The notes under the pieces: generated by a model
What the model saw: only the letters and a program-made list of their open reading frames with translations
Told to the model about the DNA's origin: nothing
Database searches by the model: none
Shown here: positions 15,401-21,836 of the stretch, in pieces
Position numbering within the stretch: position 1 is the stretch's first letter
Layout: every line of letters begins with the position of its first letter
Translations under genes and position numbers: made by a program
Assembly: GCA_964530195.1 (NCBI GenBank)
Contig: CAZGXQ010000044.1
Span: 1-22,536 of the forward strand
From: CAZGXQ01 sp964530195
GTDB taxonomy: Bacteria; Patescibacteriota; Minisyncoccia; Minisyncoccales; GBS-2
DNA length: 22,536 nt
Direction of reading: 5' to 3'

Positions 15401-15803
15401 TGATAAAAAGAATGAAAATCCAATAAGGAAAGCGAAGGTAGGAGAAGTTTTAAGAGCGCACATTCAAATTACGGTGCCGGAACCAAGAAACTTCGTGATG
15501 ATAGAAGATTTTATTCCAGCCGGAATGGAAATTGTGAATTTAGATTTATCTACCGAACAAAAATCTCTGAGATTGCAAGAAAAAGAATTAACTTCAAGAG
15601 AATTAATTCCCGATTTTAAAGAAATTCACGATGATAGATTGTTTTTATATGTTGAGTATTTAGGACCTGGTGTTTATGAATTTGAATATTTTGTTAGACC
15701 ATTAATTAAAGGAAAGTTTATTCATTTACCAGCACATATTTCAGAAATGTATTTTCCTGAAAATTTTGGTAGGACAGATGGAAGGTATTTTGAGATAGAG
15801 TAG
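9459..15803 (+). CDS. bacterial alpha-2-macroglobulin-like protease inhibitor
   Basis: Very large protein, 2114 residues from the first usable start (TTG 9459). The true N-terminus is probably 9353 across a frame break. Bacterial relatives (E. coli YfhM/ECAM) trap proteases outside the inner membrane. Order: Ig-like repeats (about 90-350), further beta-sandwich regions, an MG2-like domain starting YIYTDKPIYRPGQEVFIKG (about 835), SVAVVDLSVLAL (about 1330), a glycine-rich possible bait segment GGGGMTEEALALRKRG (about 1385-1400), and the A2M domain FTLPDNLTTWQ (about 1425). Next comes the thioester motif GCSEQ (C1619, E1621, Q1622) in an alpha-alpha barrel that ends near DGSWGSTQNT. The C-terminal domain ends with MYFPENFGRTDGRYFEIE, typical of the family. 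All functional residues look intact. It faces pbpC tail to tail with one base between. Confidence 0.92.
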   Translation: MKKRAQKFPSYVETYRLVPEKISQSAIIKITLPPGFDKTFAKNHIKFEPEIKGKWIEKEKFLENAIYFKPEEKLKLNHYYLVKLTTPDGGEIKADFLAVEDPEIVAIFPHENSESPEDTEITIVFNRPMVPLTTLGYLEAKNLPVEITPKTEGRFKWISTNVLQFIPKERLIRSSNYKVKINPGFVSMDGLAVNEKEIEFQTRKLRYLGATEGEILYNQPISIYFNQPVDLEKTKNEIVLINNETGEQIPFIAEYKIKSKEESVEREIFGFSFFKTFLAKVSSVFGLKTNSKIFSLKDESDYSIIQIYPKEDRFGREKLWDFENSYTLKIEKAYPLEGDIILEEPKTINFNVTGIIKSIWAESERTDYASPQFFDHQGKLWISFYEEIDLDKSKISAPKLKEIGYGEKCKQENENVSESGICEKVKDKKSIYLKFQSEKIGFEEKLEVNFEKIVNTHGLTLNKEPIKKEIISYPQFKIIKTFPKNNDKNASLEKLVICSNTPILVPPEEDLEKYFNSNLDYEFNYWGRSWKVERISDFETETCDIGQFRTTLNYKLIPNSDYILSLNLEDVFGQTQTLSIKFKTGEMPEYALNFYHLQREYNVTTPEKTKLTFATENMEYVLVDICKLEAKDFLFYLLNPPKWYKGPEVITNCRERIKDKIELPKKYWVKNYFQLDIKNYFKNPLGNYIITFYHPDYKGRIWEREGEILKQVYERSYLNVTNLAVAEKRISPGTEVTWYYEDSLEPVSPEKLKELKNLYWIIDLRNFEGVSEAKIELYKQENKSLILLNSIYTDQNGLAFSNPIPNLEGIIITKGEDSTFLTYQSRFEWNPLAYSARKIYIYTDKPIYRPGQEVFIKGIHRIGYDGNYEIVREKPVNLSVFNSKGDEILNQDLEINEFGTFHTKLILSEDAPLGTYRICVEDYSCSYFEVLEYVPAPFQVKLKTDKEEYVSKDTLNLEVEARYYFGVPLESGEVEYTISSQNYYFDRYRDGYFDFDSEWYYEPPYYFGEKFILRGKTNLSSEGKAKISHVLDFEKLFKEDERKSKIIVIDVTVKNSLGQSVSAQKSFIVHAGEFYLGLRADSPFYGKNEKINLKVKSVDTQGKETRVRDIKFSLYKVDWIYSKRQEAGGNYSYKWEKKRELIKSFNFDTDERGNYNLELKIDKEGEYEAEISARDAKGNLVFSSYDLYIWGEGRVSIRPTTDTQLEIEAEKTDLKIGEEGKIIIKSPYQKAKALISIERGKIFEYQIKNINGNLFPFSFEAKSEYLPNVFVSVLLISQKPDVKFGKIEFQIDRKKNELNIEVKSNKKFYLPGEEVVLEILVKDWTGKGVEAEVSVAVVDLSVLALKGNPKKNPLIFFYGGFPLTVSTASNIKNILIEPKIITKGGGGMTEEALALRKRGIFKETAFWEAVVRTNKDGKAEVRFTLPDNLTTWQTETVGVTKDTKLGVNYIEFLTKKELMAIPFKPRFVVPGDVFYVGAQIFNQTKETQKVKVKLETQSLILEEKENEIEIKIKPEKSETVYFKVKAPPQIKKGEHKFLISAIAGNLQDIVEQSIKITPNNTYEATASSNYTNSQLFKEYVFLPENIEKDRGELTVKTSATLAVFLSDALNYLLEFPYGCSEQIASRLNAIAIIKRGLKLPNLEEKFKLEKIKYQGKEYTIDEVVEIGLNELYNNQQWDGGFSFWRTGPSNFHLTLHVLNTFHNLSLAGYLVNQNSIKRAIDYVYKEIIYQDKNDIILAAYTLSNFEDFDQKSFLKRKIIEIVNDDLFLKDKISNTSLPYLAILLEKGNYDNQLKKKVFDVLDSRIKIDGRGAFLGIDKLLNWQYFETPIKNTALYLKAQVARKSENKIIEKVLRWILNNRKKDGSWGSTQNTLSVIDALTDYLEWKGETRSNFTLEILTNERSEGNFTFNSETIFEQFKKEIPIQNLKFNETNLITFKKINHNREINAYYYDLVLKYYLPADQIPPKDEGFTIQREFYRLDDKKNENPIRKAKVGEVLRAHIQITVPEPRNFVMIEDFIPAGMEIVNLDLSTEQKSLRLQEKELTSRELIPDFKEIHDDRLFLYVEYLGPGVYEFEYFVRPLIKGKFIHLPAHISEMYFPENFGRTDGRYFEIE

Positions 15804-15804
15804 T

Positions 15805-17853
15805 TTATTTTGTGACAAAAATTTTTATCTTCTCTTCCTTTCCGTTTCTAAGAGATTTTGCCTTGATTTCAAAATAACCTGGATTTTTTGGAACAAAAAT
15901 ATTCTCTTTTCCTTCCAAGATTTCTTCATTGATAAACCAAACAACAGGTTCTTTTGCTCTTAAAATTATTTTGGTGTCTTCTTCTAACAAAAAATTATCA
16001 CCGTCATGAGGGTTTAAAATTAAGCCTTCTTCTTTTAAAGCATTTTGAATTTTATCAAAATCGTCGCCAGCTAACCCATATTCAATCGTCCCATCTTTAT
16101 AAAATTCTCTCAAATAAGCAAAGTTAAAAGAGGTCTTTTTATTATATTTTGAATTCAACATTAATTCCATTATTTCAGACCATATTTTTCCCGCACCAAT
16201 TTGTCCTGAAACATTGTCCATTGGCGTGGCATCATGATTTCCAACCCAAACTCCGACTAAAAAATCAGGAGTAAATCCTACTATCCAGCTGTCGCAAAAA
16301 TCCCTTGAGGTTCCTGTTTTTAATGCATAATTTTCTTGGAATAAATTTAAATCACTTTTTAACCTAAATTGATCAATTCCTGTTTTTCTATCTTGGAGAA
16401 TTTTGTTCACCAATTGAATATATTTTTGCTCAGAAATTTGTTTTTGAGATGAATTTTCGTTTTTAAAAAATTTTAAATTTTTTAAAACTCCATTATTTGG
16501 AAAAATTGTGTAATATTTAGCCAAATCTATTAAACTCATTTCTAATCCTCCCAAAGCAATTCCTAATTGATATTTTTCCCACTCTTGAATTGGTTTAAAT
16601 CCCAAATCTTTTTCTAAAAAATTGTAAAAATTTTCTAACCCCACATATTCTAATACTTTTACTGCGGGAACATTCAAACTATTACTTAAAGCATAATGTA
16701 GGGTTACCTCCCCGCGATACTTATAATCAAAATTTTTTGGATAAAGAGGGAAACCTAAAGCTGTTAAATATTTATATTCTCTGTCTTCAACTAAAGTATA
16801 AGGTCTTAATCCTTTCTCAAACGCTTTAAGGTAGATAAATGGTTTAATTGTTGAACCAATTGGTCTTGGTTTTTGCAACATATTAATCTGATAACCTGAT
16901 TCAAAAGATTTTGGGTTTGGGCTTCCAATTAAAGCCAATACTTCATTTTCTGGCAATTTAATCACAATCGCTGCCCCATTTTTTACTTGTTTTTGTCTAA
17001 GGATTTCAATGTTTCTTTTTAGGATTTCTCTGATTTTTTCATTAAGCTCTTCATCTAAAGTTAGTTGGATTTCTTTTTCCTGTTTTTCTTTTAAAAAAAA
17101 TTGAATTTCAAAAGAGGAATCTGAAAATTGAAAATATTTTTTGAGGTTTTCTTTAATTTTTTCTAACGGAACAAATTCCACAGGATTTAATTGAAATTTT
17201 TTAGCTAAAAGTAAAGTCACTTCTTGATTTTTAATTTTTGCGGGATTTGTTTCTGTTGGACTATGAATTGTAGAAAGAAGTTGGAGGATTTGTCCATCAT
17301 TTAATAATTCTGGTAGCACACCAAAATAGCATCTACTTGCTTCTCTAAGTCCTTGAATTTGATTTCCAAAATAAATAGAATTAACATACATTTTTAAAAT
17401 CTCTTCTTTGTCGTGAAAAATTTCTAAACTTAGGGTATAAAAAGATTCAATAATTTTATTCCTGAAGTTTCTTTGAAATTCATTTCCTAATAAAATTTTT
17501 ACTAATTGCTGAGAAATAGTGCTCGAACCCTTTCTGGAACCTATTCCAAATTTAGCTAAAATTGATTCTCCTATGCTTTTTGGATTAAACCCTAAATGAT
17601 AGTAAAAGTACTTATCTTCTTTGGCCAACAAAAGCTTTTTAAACCTTTCTGGAACTTCTTCCAAAAATCTACAATAATATCCTCTAGAATTTGGCTTAAT
17701 GAAAATCTCTTTTCCATAACGATCTTTGATTACCTGAGATTCTAAGCTAAAATATATTTTCATTAATTTCTGATCTAATCTATAAAGAAACAAAAAACTA
17801 ATACTTACCAAAAATACAAATCCAAGAAAAAATGTTAATTTTTTTAAGCTCAT
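15805..17853 (-). CDS. pbpC: penicillin-binding protein 1C-like bifunctional peptidoglycan synthase
   Basis: Polymerises and cross-links peptidoglycan at the outer membrane face. The product has 682 residues. A membrane anchor (7-24) is followed by a GT51 transglycosylase with E79 in KEDKYFYYHLGF, GSSTISQQLVKILL (109-122) and EEILKMYVN (150-158). The transpeptidase has S334 in STIK, SLN (392-394) and KTG (512-514). The C-terminal beta domain (about 612-682, starting LNPHDGDNF) is the hallmark of PBP1C and separates it from PBP1A. All catalytic residues are present. In E. coli pbpC is paired with the macroglobulin yfhM in one operon. Here the same partners are adjacent but convergent, with no terminator visible between them. 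Confidence 0.93.
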   Translation of the reverse strand: MSLKKLTFFLGFVFLVSISFLFLYRLDQKLMKIYFSLESQVIKDRYGKEIFIKPNSRGYYCRFLEEVPERFKKLLLAKEDKYFYYHLGFNPKSIGESILAKFGIGSRKGSSTISQQLVKILLGNEFQRNFRNKIIESFYTLSLEIFHDKEEILKMYVNSIYFGNQIQGLREASRCYFGVLPELLNDGQILQLLSTIHSPTETNPAKIKNQEVTLLLAKKFQLNPVEFVPLEKIKENLKKYFQFSDSSFEIQFFLKEKQEKEIQLTLDEELNEKIREILKRNIEILRQKQVKNGAAIVIKLPENEVLALIGSPNPKSFESGYQINMLQKPRPIGSTIKPFIYLKAFEKGLRPYTLVEDREYKYLTALGFPLYPKNFDYKYRGEVTLHYALSNSLNVPAVKVLEYVGLENFYNFLEKDLGFKPIQEWEKYQLGIALGGLEMSLIDLAKYYTIFPNNGVLKNLKFFKNENSSQKQISEQKYIQLVNKILQDRKTGIDQFRLKSDLNLFQENYALKTGTSRDFCDSWIVGFTPDFLVGVWVGNHDATPMDNVSGQIGAGKIWSEIMELMLNSKYNKKTSFNFAYLREFYKDGTIEYGLAGDDFDKIQNALKEEGLILNPHDGDNFLLEEDTKIILRAKEPVVWFINEEILEGKENIFVPKNPGYFEIKAKSLRNGKEEKIKIFVTK

Positions 17854-17868
17854 TACCTTTCTTTAAAT

Positions 17869-17898
17869 ATTTTAACATTTGCCTTTGTTCTTTGAAAA
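17869..17898 (-). promoter_or_regulatory. possible promoter of pbpC
   Basis: On the minus strand TTTTCA (17898-17893), an 18-base spacer and TAAAAT (17874-17869). The predicted start lies about 9 bases before the pbpC ATG at 17853. A short AAAGG precedes the ATG closely. The -35 box is poor. Confidence 0.4.
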
Positions 17899-17935
17899 TT
17901 CTTTAAAATAATCTAAATTTTGGATTTTCTTCTAT

Positions 17936-17965
17936 TTGGCAATTTATTCAGAGAAGAGTTATAAT
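17936..17965 (+). promoter_or_regulatory. promoter of the DJ-1/PfpI gene with palindromic -10 region
   Basis: TTGGCA (17936-17941), an 18-base spacer and TATAAT (17960-17965). A second TATAAT follows directly (17966-17971), and TTATAATTATAA (17959-17970) is a perfect 12-base palindrome. Starts would fall 2-8 bases before ATG 17980, so the mRNA would be leaderless or nearly so. Confidence 0.6.
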
Positions 17966-17979
17966 TATAATTAGAATCC

Positions 17980-18633
17980 ATGAAAAAAGGGTTGATTTTA
18001 ATTTTTGTTATTGTTATTTTAATAGCGGGAGGGTTTTTTATTACTAAAAATTTAAAAAAGGCCAAAGAAATAACATCTCAAGAAAAAACTGAAATGCAAA
18101 AAACAAACGAAAAAAAAGCAGTAATGATAATTGCTTTTAGGGATTTTAGAGATGCTGAATATTTTGTACCAAAGGAGATTTTAGAAAAAGCTGGGGTTGA
18201 AGTAAAAACTGCATCAAATAAATTAGGAACTGCAATTGGGGCAGATGGCGGAGAAACAAATGTTGATCTTTTGGTTTCTCAAATAAATGTTGCTGATTTT
18301 GATGCAATAATTTTTGTTGGGGGACCTGGATGTTTGAGTGCTTTAGACAATGAAGATTCATATAAAGTAGCCAAAGAGGCAGTTTTACAAAATAAAGTTT
18401 TAGCTTCAATTTGCATTTCTCCTGTAATTTTGGCAAAATCTGGAGTGTTAAAAGGAAAAAGGGCAACAGTTTGGAATGATTGGACAAAAAGTCAGGCAAA
18501 AACTTTAGAAAAAGAAGGGGCAATTTTTGAAGAAAAACCTGTAGTTGTTGATGGAAAAATTGTCACTGCAAATGGTCCCCAAGCAGCAGAAGAATTCGCA
18601 AAATCAATTTTGGATCTCTTGACAAAAGAATAA
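17980..18633 (+). CDS. membrane-anchored DJ-1/PfpI-family protein
   Basis: The product has 217 residues. A basic start and a hydrophobic stretch (about 4-22) form an uncleaved anchor or signal peptide that by the positive-inside rule places the domain outside. The rest is one DJ-1/PfpI domain (about 46-215). E60 lies in FRDAEYF, matching the conserved Glu. The nucleophile elbow ASICISPVILA has C145, followed by SGVLKGKRAT. The residue after Cys is Ile rather than the His of PfpI proteases, so peptidase activity is doubtful. DJ-1 relatives include chaperones, deglycase-like enzymes and glyoxalases; substrate unknown. It has its own promoter, divergent from pbpC, and its end contains the -35 box of the rplJ promoter. 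Confidence 0.88.
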   Translation: MKKGLILIFVIVILIAGGFFITKNLKKAKEITSQEKTEMQKTNEKKAVMIIAFRDFRDAEYFVPKEILEKAGVEVKTASNKLGTAIGADGGETNVDLLVSQINVADFDAIIFVGGPGCLSALDNEDSYKVAKEAVLQNKVLASICISPVILAKSGVLKGKRATVWNDWTKSQAKTLEKEGAIFEEKPVVVDGKIVTANGPQAAEEFAKSILDLLTKE

Positions 18634-18647
18634 TAAAAAAATAAAAT
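18619..18647 (+). promoter_or_regulatory. strong sigma-70-type promoter of the rplJL / V-ATPase unit
   Basis: A perfect TTGACA (18619-18624), a 17-base spacer and TAAAAT (18642-18647), identical in boxes and spacing to the khpA promoter. The -35 box lies in the last codons of the DJ-1 gene. The predicted start near 18654 coincides with the first base of the L10 leader stem. Confidence 0.75.
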
Positions 18648-18652
18648 AAAAG

Positions 18653-18696
18653 AACTTCCGCAGACAGTGGGCATTTTAAGTCCCACCGAGGAAGTT
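18653..18696 (+). promoter_or_regulatory. ribosomal protein L10 leader
   Basis: AACTTCC (18653-18659) pairs with GGAAGTT (18690-18696), and inside them GTGGG (18667-18671) pairs with CCCAC (18682-18686). The internal loop includes GCAGACA on one side and CGA on the other, the layout of the L10 leader in many bacteria, where L10-L12 binds and represses its own operon. It stands directly before rplJ. Part of it (18656-18665) is complementary to the downstream terminator arm. Confidence 0.9.
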
Positions 18697-18717
18697 AAAA
18701 TTTTTTTGTTGTTTTTT

Positions 18718-18740
18718 GTCTGCGGAAGCAGACATTTTTT
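18718..18740 (+). terminator. attenuator terminator before rplJ
   Basis: GTCTGC (18718-18723), loop GGAA and GCAGAC (18728-18733), then A and six T, ending 5 bases before the rplJ ATG. GTCTGCGGAA (18718-18727) is perfectly complementary to TTCCGCAGAC (18656-18665) of the leader, giving an antiterminator alternative of 10 bp. Confidence 0.88.
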
Positions 18741-18745
18741 AATTT

Positions 18746-19267
18746 ATGATCACCAGAGAAAAAAAGAAAAAAATTTTAGAAGAATTATCAAAAAAAATTT
18801 CAAAGCAAAAAATAATTGTTTTTGCCAATATTGAAAAATTAAAAACAAAAGATCTTTATATTTTAAGAAACAAAATAAAAGAAAAGGGGGGTGAGGCTAA
18901 AGTGGTGAAAAAAACATTGCTGAGATTAGCATTAGAAAAATCTGGAATAAAAATCGACCTAGAAAAATTAGTGGGGCAAGTTTTGGCTATTTTTGGTTAT
19001 GAAGATGAAATTTTACCTGCAAAAATTGCCTTTGAGTTTTCAAAAGCTAATGAAAACTTTAAAATTAGTGGTGGGATTTTTCAAAATCAGTTTTTAGAAA
19101 AAGAAAAGGTGGAAGAATTAGCAAAATTACCTACAAAAGAAGAACTTTTGGCAAGATTGGTTGGACAAATTTCAGCTCCAATTTCAAACTTTGTATATTT
19201 GTTAAAGGGAGTATTACAAAATTTTGTTTTTGTTTTATACCAAATCCAGTTAAAGGTCCAAAAATAA
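18746..19267 (+). CDS. rplJ: 50S ribosomal protein L10
   Basis: Base of the ribosomal stalk; binds 23S rRNA and carries L7/L12 dimers. The 173-residue product has a typical length and the L10 N-terminus: VFANIEKLKTKDLYILRNKIKEKGGEAKVVKKTLLRLAL (about 26-64) includes the rRNA-binding part, and KLPTKEELLARLVGQISAPISNFVYLLKGVLQNFV leads into the C-terminal helix that holds L7/L12. It is preceded by the L10 leader and attenuator, and no Shine-Dalgarno sequence is seen. It is followed by rplL after 11 bases. Confidence 0.97.
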   Translation: MITREKKKKILEELSKKISKQKIIVFANIEKLKTKDLYILRNKIKEKGGEAKVVKKTLLRLALEKSGIKIDLEKLVGQVLAIFGYEDEILPAKIAFEFSKANENFKISGGIFQNQFLEKEKVEELAKLPTKEELLARLVGQISAPISNFVYLLKGVLQNFVFVLYQIQLKVQK

Positions 19268-19278
19268 ATTAAAAAACT

Positions 19279-19689
19279 ATGGAAAAAGAAGAATTTGAAA
19301 TTCCAGAAAAGTTCAAAAAAATAGTTGAAGAAATTGAAAAAATGTCGGTTTTAGATTTGGCAGAGTTAGTAAAGATTTTAGAGAAAAAATTTGGAGTTTC
19401 TGCAGTTCCTCAAGTAGTAGCTGCACCCCAAACAGCCCAAGCTACACCTGCTGCCCCAGCTGAAGAGAAAACAATCTTTAATGTTTTCTTGACTCAAGTA
19501 GGAGAAAAGAAAATTGAGGTAATAAAAATTGTAAGAGATATTACCGGAAAGGGATTGAAAGAGTCAAAAGATTTAGTTGATGCTGTAGCTTCGGGTCCTC
19601 AGTTAGTGAAAGAAAATGTAAAGAAAGAGGAGGCAGAAGAAATTAAAAAGAAATTTGAAGCAGTTGGAGCAAAGGTTGAACTAAAATAA
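19279..19689 (+). CDS. rplL: 50S ribosomal protein L7/L12
   Basis: Stalk protein that recruits translation factors. The 136-residue product has an N-terminal dimerisation helix region (about 10-42), an Ala/Pro/Gln-rich hinge (about 43-62) and the C-terminal domain with FNVFLTQVGEKKIEVIKIVR (68-87) and GLKESKDLVDAV (92-103). It is somewhat longer than E. coli L12 (121), mostly at the N-terminus. It is translated from the same mRNA as rplJ. The V-ATPase stalk gene begins only 11 bases after its stop with no terminator, so both are probably on one transcript. Confidence 0.97.
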   Translation: MEKEEFEIPEKFKKIVEEIEKMSVLDLAELVKILEKKFGVSAVPQVVAAPQTAQATPAAPAEEKTIFNVFLTQVGEKKIEVIKIVRDITGKGLKESKDLVDAVASGPQLVKENVKKEEAEEIKKKFEAVGAKVELK

Positions 19690-19700
19690 AAAACTAAAAA

Positions 19701-20024
19701 ATGACAGAAACTGTAAAGGAGGTAATTGCTCAAGAAGAAAAAATAAAGCAAGAACTTTTTGAATTTCAAAAAAAACTAAACGAAAAATTAGAAAAAATTA
19801 AGAAAGAATACCAAAAGGAATATGAAATTTTGCAAAAAGAAGGAAAAGAAAGATTAGAAAAAATAGACAAAGAGTGTGAAAAAGAGCTAAAAAAAATTCA
19901 AGATGAAATTCAAAGATTTGCTGCTGGAGAACTCAAAAATTTAAAGAAAAATTGGGAAATAGAAAAAGAAAAAATTAAAAAAATTTTCTTTGAAACAATA
20001 AAAAAGCCAGATTTTTATGATTGA
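19701..20024 (+). CDS. ntpF: V-type ATPase peripheral-stalk subunit (NtpF / G-like coiled coil)
   Basis: The 107-residue product is almost wholly a charged coiled coil (Lys/Glu-rich from about 10 to 95) without membrane segment. By itself this would be unassignable. Its place directly before subunit I matches ntpF in the E. hirae ntpFIKE order, and its length matches NtpF (about 100). In V-type ATPases this subunit pairs with subunit E to form the outer stalk between the catalytic head and subunit I. Its end overlaps the ntpI start by 8 bases (ATGATTGA), suggesting coupled translation. The assignment rests mainly on context. Confidence 0.75.
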   Translation: MTETVKEVIAQEEKIKQELFEFQKKLNEKLEKIKKEYQKEYEILQKEGKERLEKIDKECEKELKKIQDEIQRFAAGELKNLKKNWEIEKEKIKKIFFETIKKPDFYD

Positions 20025-21831
20025 AAAAGTCCAAAAGATTAGAATTTTTGTTCCAAAAAAGATTTCAAAAGAAGTTTTGGAAAAATTAGCTGATTTTTCT
20101 TGTGTTGATTTACAAGAAATTAAAAAACTTCCTTTAAAAGAAAAAGAGGAAATAGAAAAGCTTCAAAATTATTTAAGAGAAGCTGAAAGCTTAGAATACT
20201 TAATAGAAAAAGAGGAAAGAACTAGCAAAATTTCCCCAGCTGATTTTTTATTTTTTGCAAAGAATATTTTGAAAGAAATTGAGGAGTTAAAAAAAGAGAA
20301 AGAGGCAACAAAAAAAGAGCTTGAAATAATAGAAAAAATAAAGGATTTAGAAATTACTTCACTTTCCCTTCAAAACCTAAGGTATTTAAAATTTGTTCTT
20401 TTTGAAGGAACATTATCTTCACATCAAAAATTGCAGGATGAATTTAAAGAGGATTTGATTTTTGAAAAAGCAGGTCCTGAAAACAAAACAATTTGTTTTT
20501 TGTATGGGTTTCCAAAAGAAAAAGAATCTCAAATTTTTGCAAAAGCTAAACAATATAATTTAACTGAGCTAAAAATTCCTGATTTTTCACCAAAAGAAAA
20601 ATTTGAAAAACTTTCTCAAAAAGAAAAAGAAATTGAAGAAAAAATTGAAAGTTTAAATAAAAAACTAAAAGAAATTAAGCCTTCTTTTTCAGATTGGGAA
20701 AATTTTAAAAACTCTCTTAAATTTGAAGTTGAACTCAATTCAATAATACTTAAAGCAAAAAATACTGAAAAATTTTCAATTTTTGAGGGTTGGATTCCAG
20801 AAAGATTTTATGAAAAGTTAAAAAAAGAACTTCAAGAAAAATTCCAATTTGTATTGATTGAGAAAATTCCCTTTAATCCAGAGGAGGCACCAGTTTTGTT
20901 AAAAAATAATTTTGCCAAAATTTTTGAACCAATTACTAAGCTTTATGGCTTGCCAAAACCAACAGAGCCAGATCCAACTCCATTTTTAGCTCCATTTTTC
21001 GTCCTATTTTTTGGTTTAGCTCTTTCTGACATTGGATATGGATTAGCTTTAATGCTATTTGGGGCTTTGCTTTACTTTAAAATGAAATCTGAAATTACAA
21101 AGATTTTATTTCCTCTTTCAATTTTTCTGGGGATTTCAACTTGTTTTTTTGGTTTATTATTTGGAACTTTCTTTGGAAAAAATGTTGCCCTTTGGTTGGA
21201 CCCTCAAAAACAACCTTTAAAAGTTTTGGCTTTTTGTTTTGCTTTAGGTCTGCTTCAGATTTCTTTTGGTTTTTTGATTCGCTTTTTCCATCAATTAAAA
21301 AATGGAAAAAACTTATTTAAGGCTTTGGCAGATGATTTTTCCTTTGTTCCAATTTTGGTTTTGGTAGCTTTTTATTTTTTAGAGAGCGTTTTTGGTAAAT
21401 TTTTAATTTCTCAAAGTTTAACTTTGAAGATTTTTGCATCACTTTTGATATTGAAATTTATTCTTCATTGTATTGGAGAAAAAAATATTTTTGTTGGAAT
21501 TTTGAAAACTTTAGGTAGTTTTTATAATTCTTTATCCTTTGTTTCTGACACTCTCTCTTATTCAAGGCTTTATGCTTTGGGGTTAGCAACTGGTGTTATT
21601 GCCTCAACAATTAATTTAATTGCAATTATTCTAAAAGAAACTTTAAAAATTCCTGGAATTTCACTCTTGCTTTTTGTTTTCGTTTTGATTTTTGGACACT
21701 TTTTTAATATAATAATTAACTTGCTGGGTGCTTTTGTTCACTCAGCAAGGTTACAATTTGTTGAATTTTTCCCAAAATTTTTGGAAGGAGGTGGTCGAGC
21801 CTTCCAACCATTAAAATTAACTAAAAAATAA
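20017..21831 (+). CDS. ntpI: V-type ATPase subunit I (a subunit)
   Basis: Membrane stator that forms the two ion half-channels beside the K ring. The 604-residue product has a cytoplasmic, coiled-coil-rich half (about 1-310). It is followed by a membrane half with about seven or eight hydrophobic segments, starting at PFLAPFFVLFFGLALSDIGYG (about 322). The two conserved membrane arginines are present: R517 in DTLSYSRLYALG and R578 in FVHSARLQFVEFF, corresponding to the essential arginines of the a subunit. The end, KFLEGGGRAFQPL, is family-typical. It is slightly shorter than E. hirae NtpI (about 660). There is an 8-base overlap with the preceding gene and 5 bases to ntpK. Confidence 0.95.
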   Translation: MIEKVQKIRIFVPKKISKEVLEKLADFSCVDLQEIKKLPLKEKEEIEKLQNYLREAESLEYLIEKEERTSKISPADFLFFAKNILKEIEELKKEKEATKKELEIIEKIKDLEITSLSLQNLRYLKFVLFEGTLSSHQKLQDEFKEDLIFEKAGPENKTICFLYGFPKEKESQIFAKAKQYNLTELKIPDFSPKEKFEKLSQKEKEIEEKIESLNKKLKEIKPSFSDWENFKNSLKFEVELNSIILKAKNTEKFSIFEGWIPERFYEKLKKELQEKFQFVLIEKIPFNPEEAPVLLKNNFAKIFEPITKLYGLPKPTEPDPTPFLAPFFVLFFGLALSDIGYGLALMLFGALLYFKMKSEITKILFPLSIFLGISTCFFGLLFGTFFGKNVALWLDPQKQPLKVLAFCFALGLLQISFGFLIRFFHQLKNGKNLFKALADDFSFVPILVLVAFYFLESVFGKFLISQSLTLKIFASLLILKFILHCIGEKNIFVGILKTLGSFYNSLSFVSDTLSYSRLYALGLATGVIASTINLIAIILKETLKIPGISLLLFVFVLIFGHFFNIIINLLGAFVHSARLQFVEFFPKFLEGGGRAFQPLKLTKK

Positions 21832-21836
21832 AAAAT

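Noticed and set aside
18146..18523. Long minus-strand open frame within the DJ-1 gene, and similar opposite-strand frames over nusB, trmD-HAD and the macroglobulin
   Set aside because: Low-complexity translations (Leu/Phe/Gln-rich) mirroring the codon bias of well-supported genes on the other strand.
19715..19723. AAAGGAGGT inside the V-ATPase stalk gene
   Set aside because: It is in the coding frame (Lys-Glu-Val codons) and no sensible start codon in frame follows at a proper distance.
21785..21794. GGAGGT-like sequence near the end of ntpI
   Set aside because: It encodes the conserved Gly-Gly-Gly of subunit I; no gene starts there.
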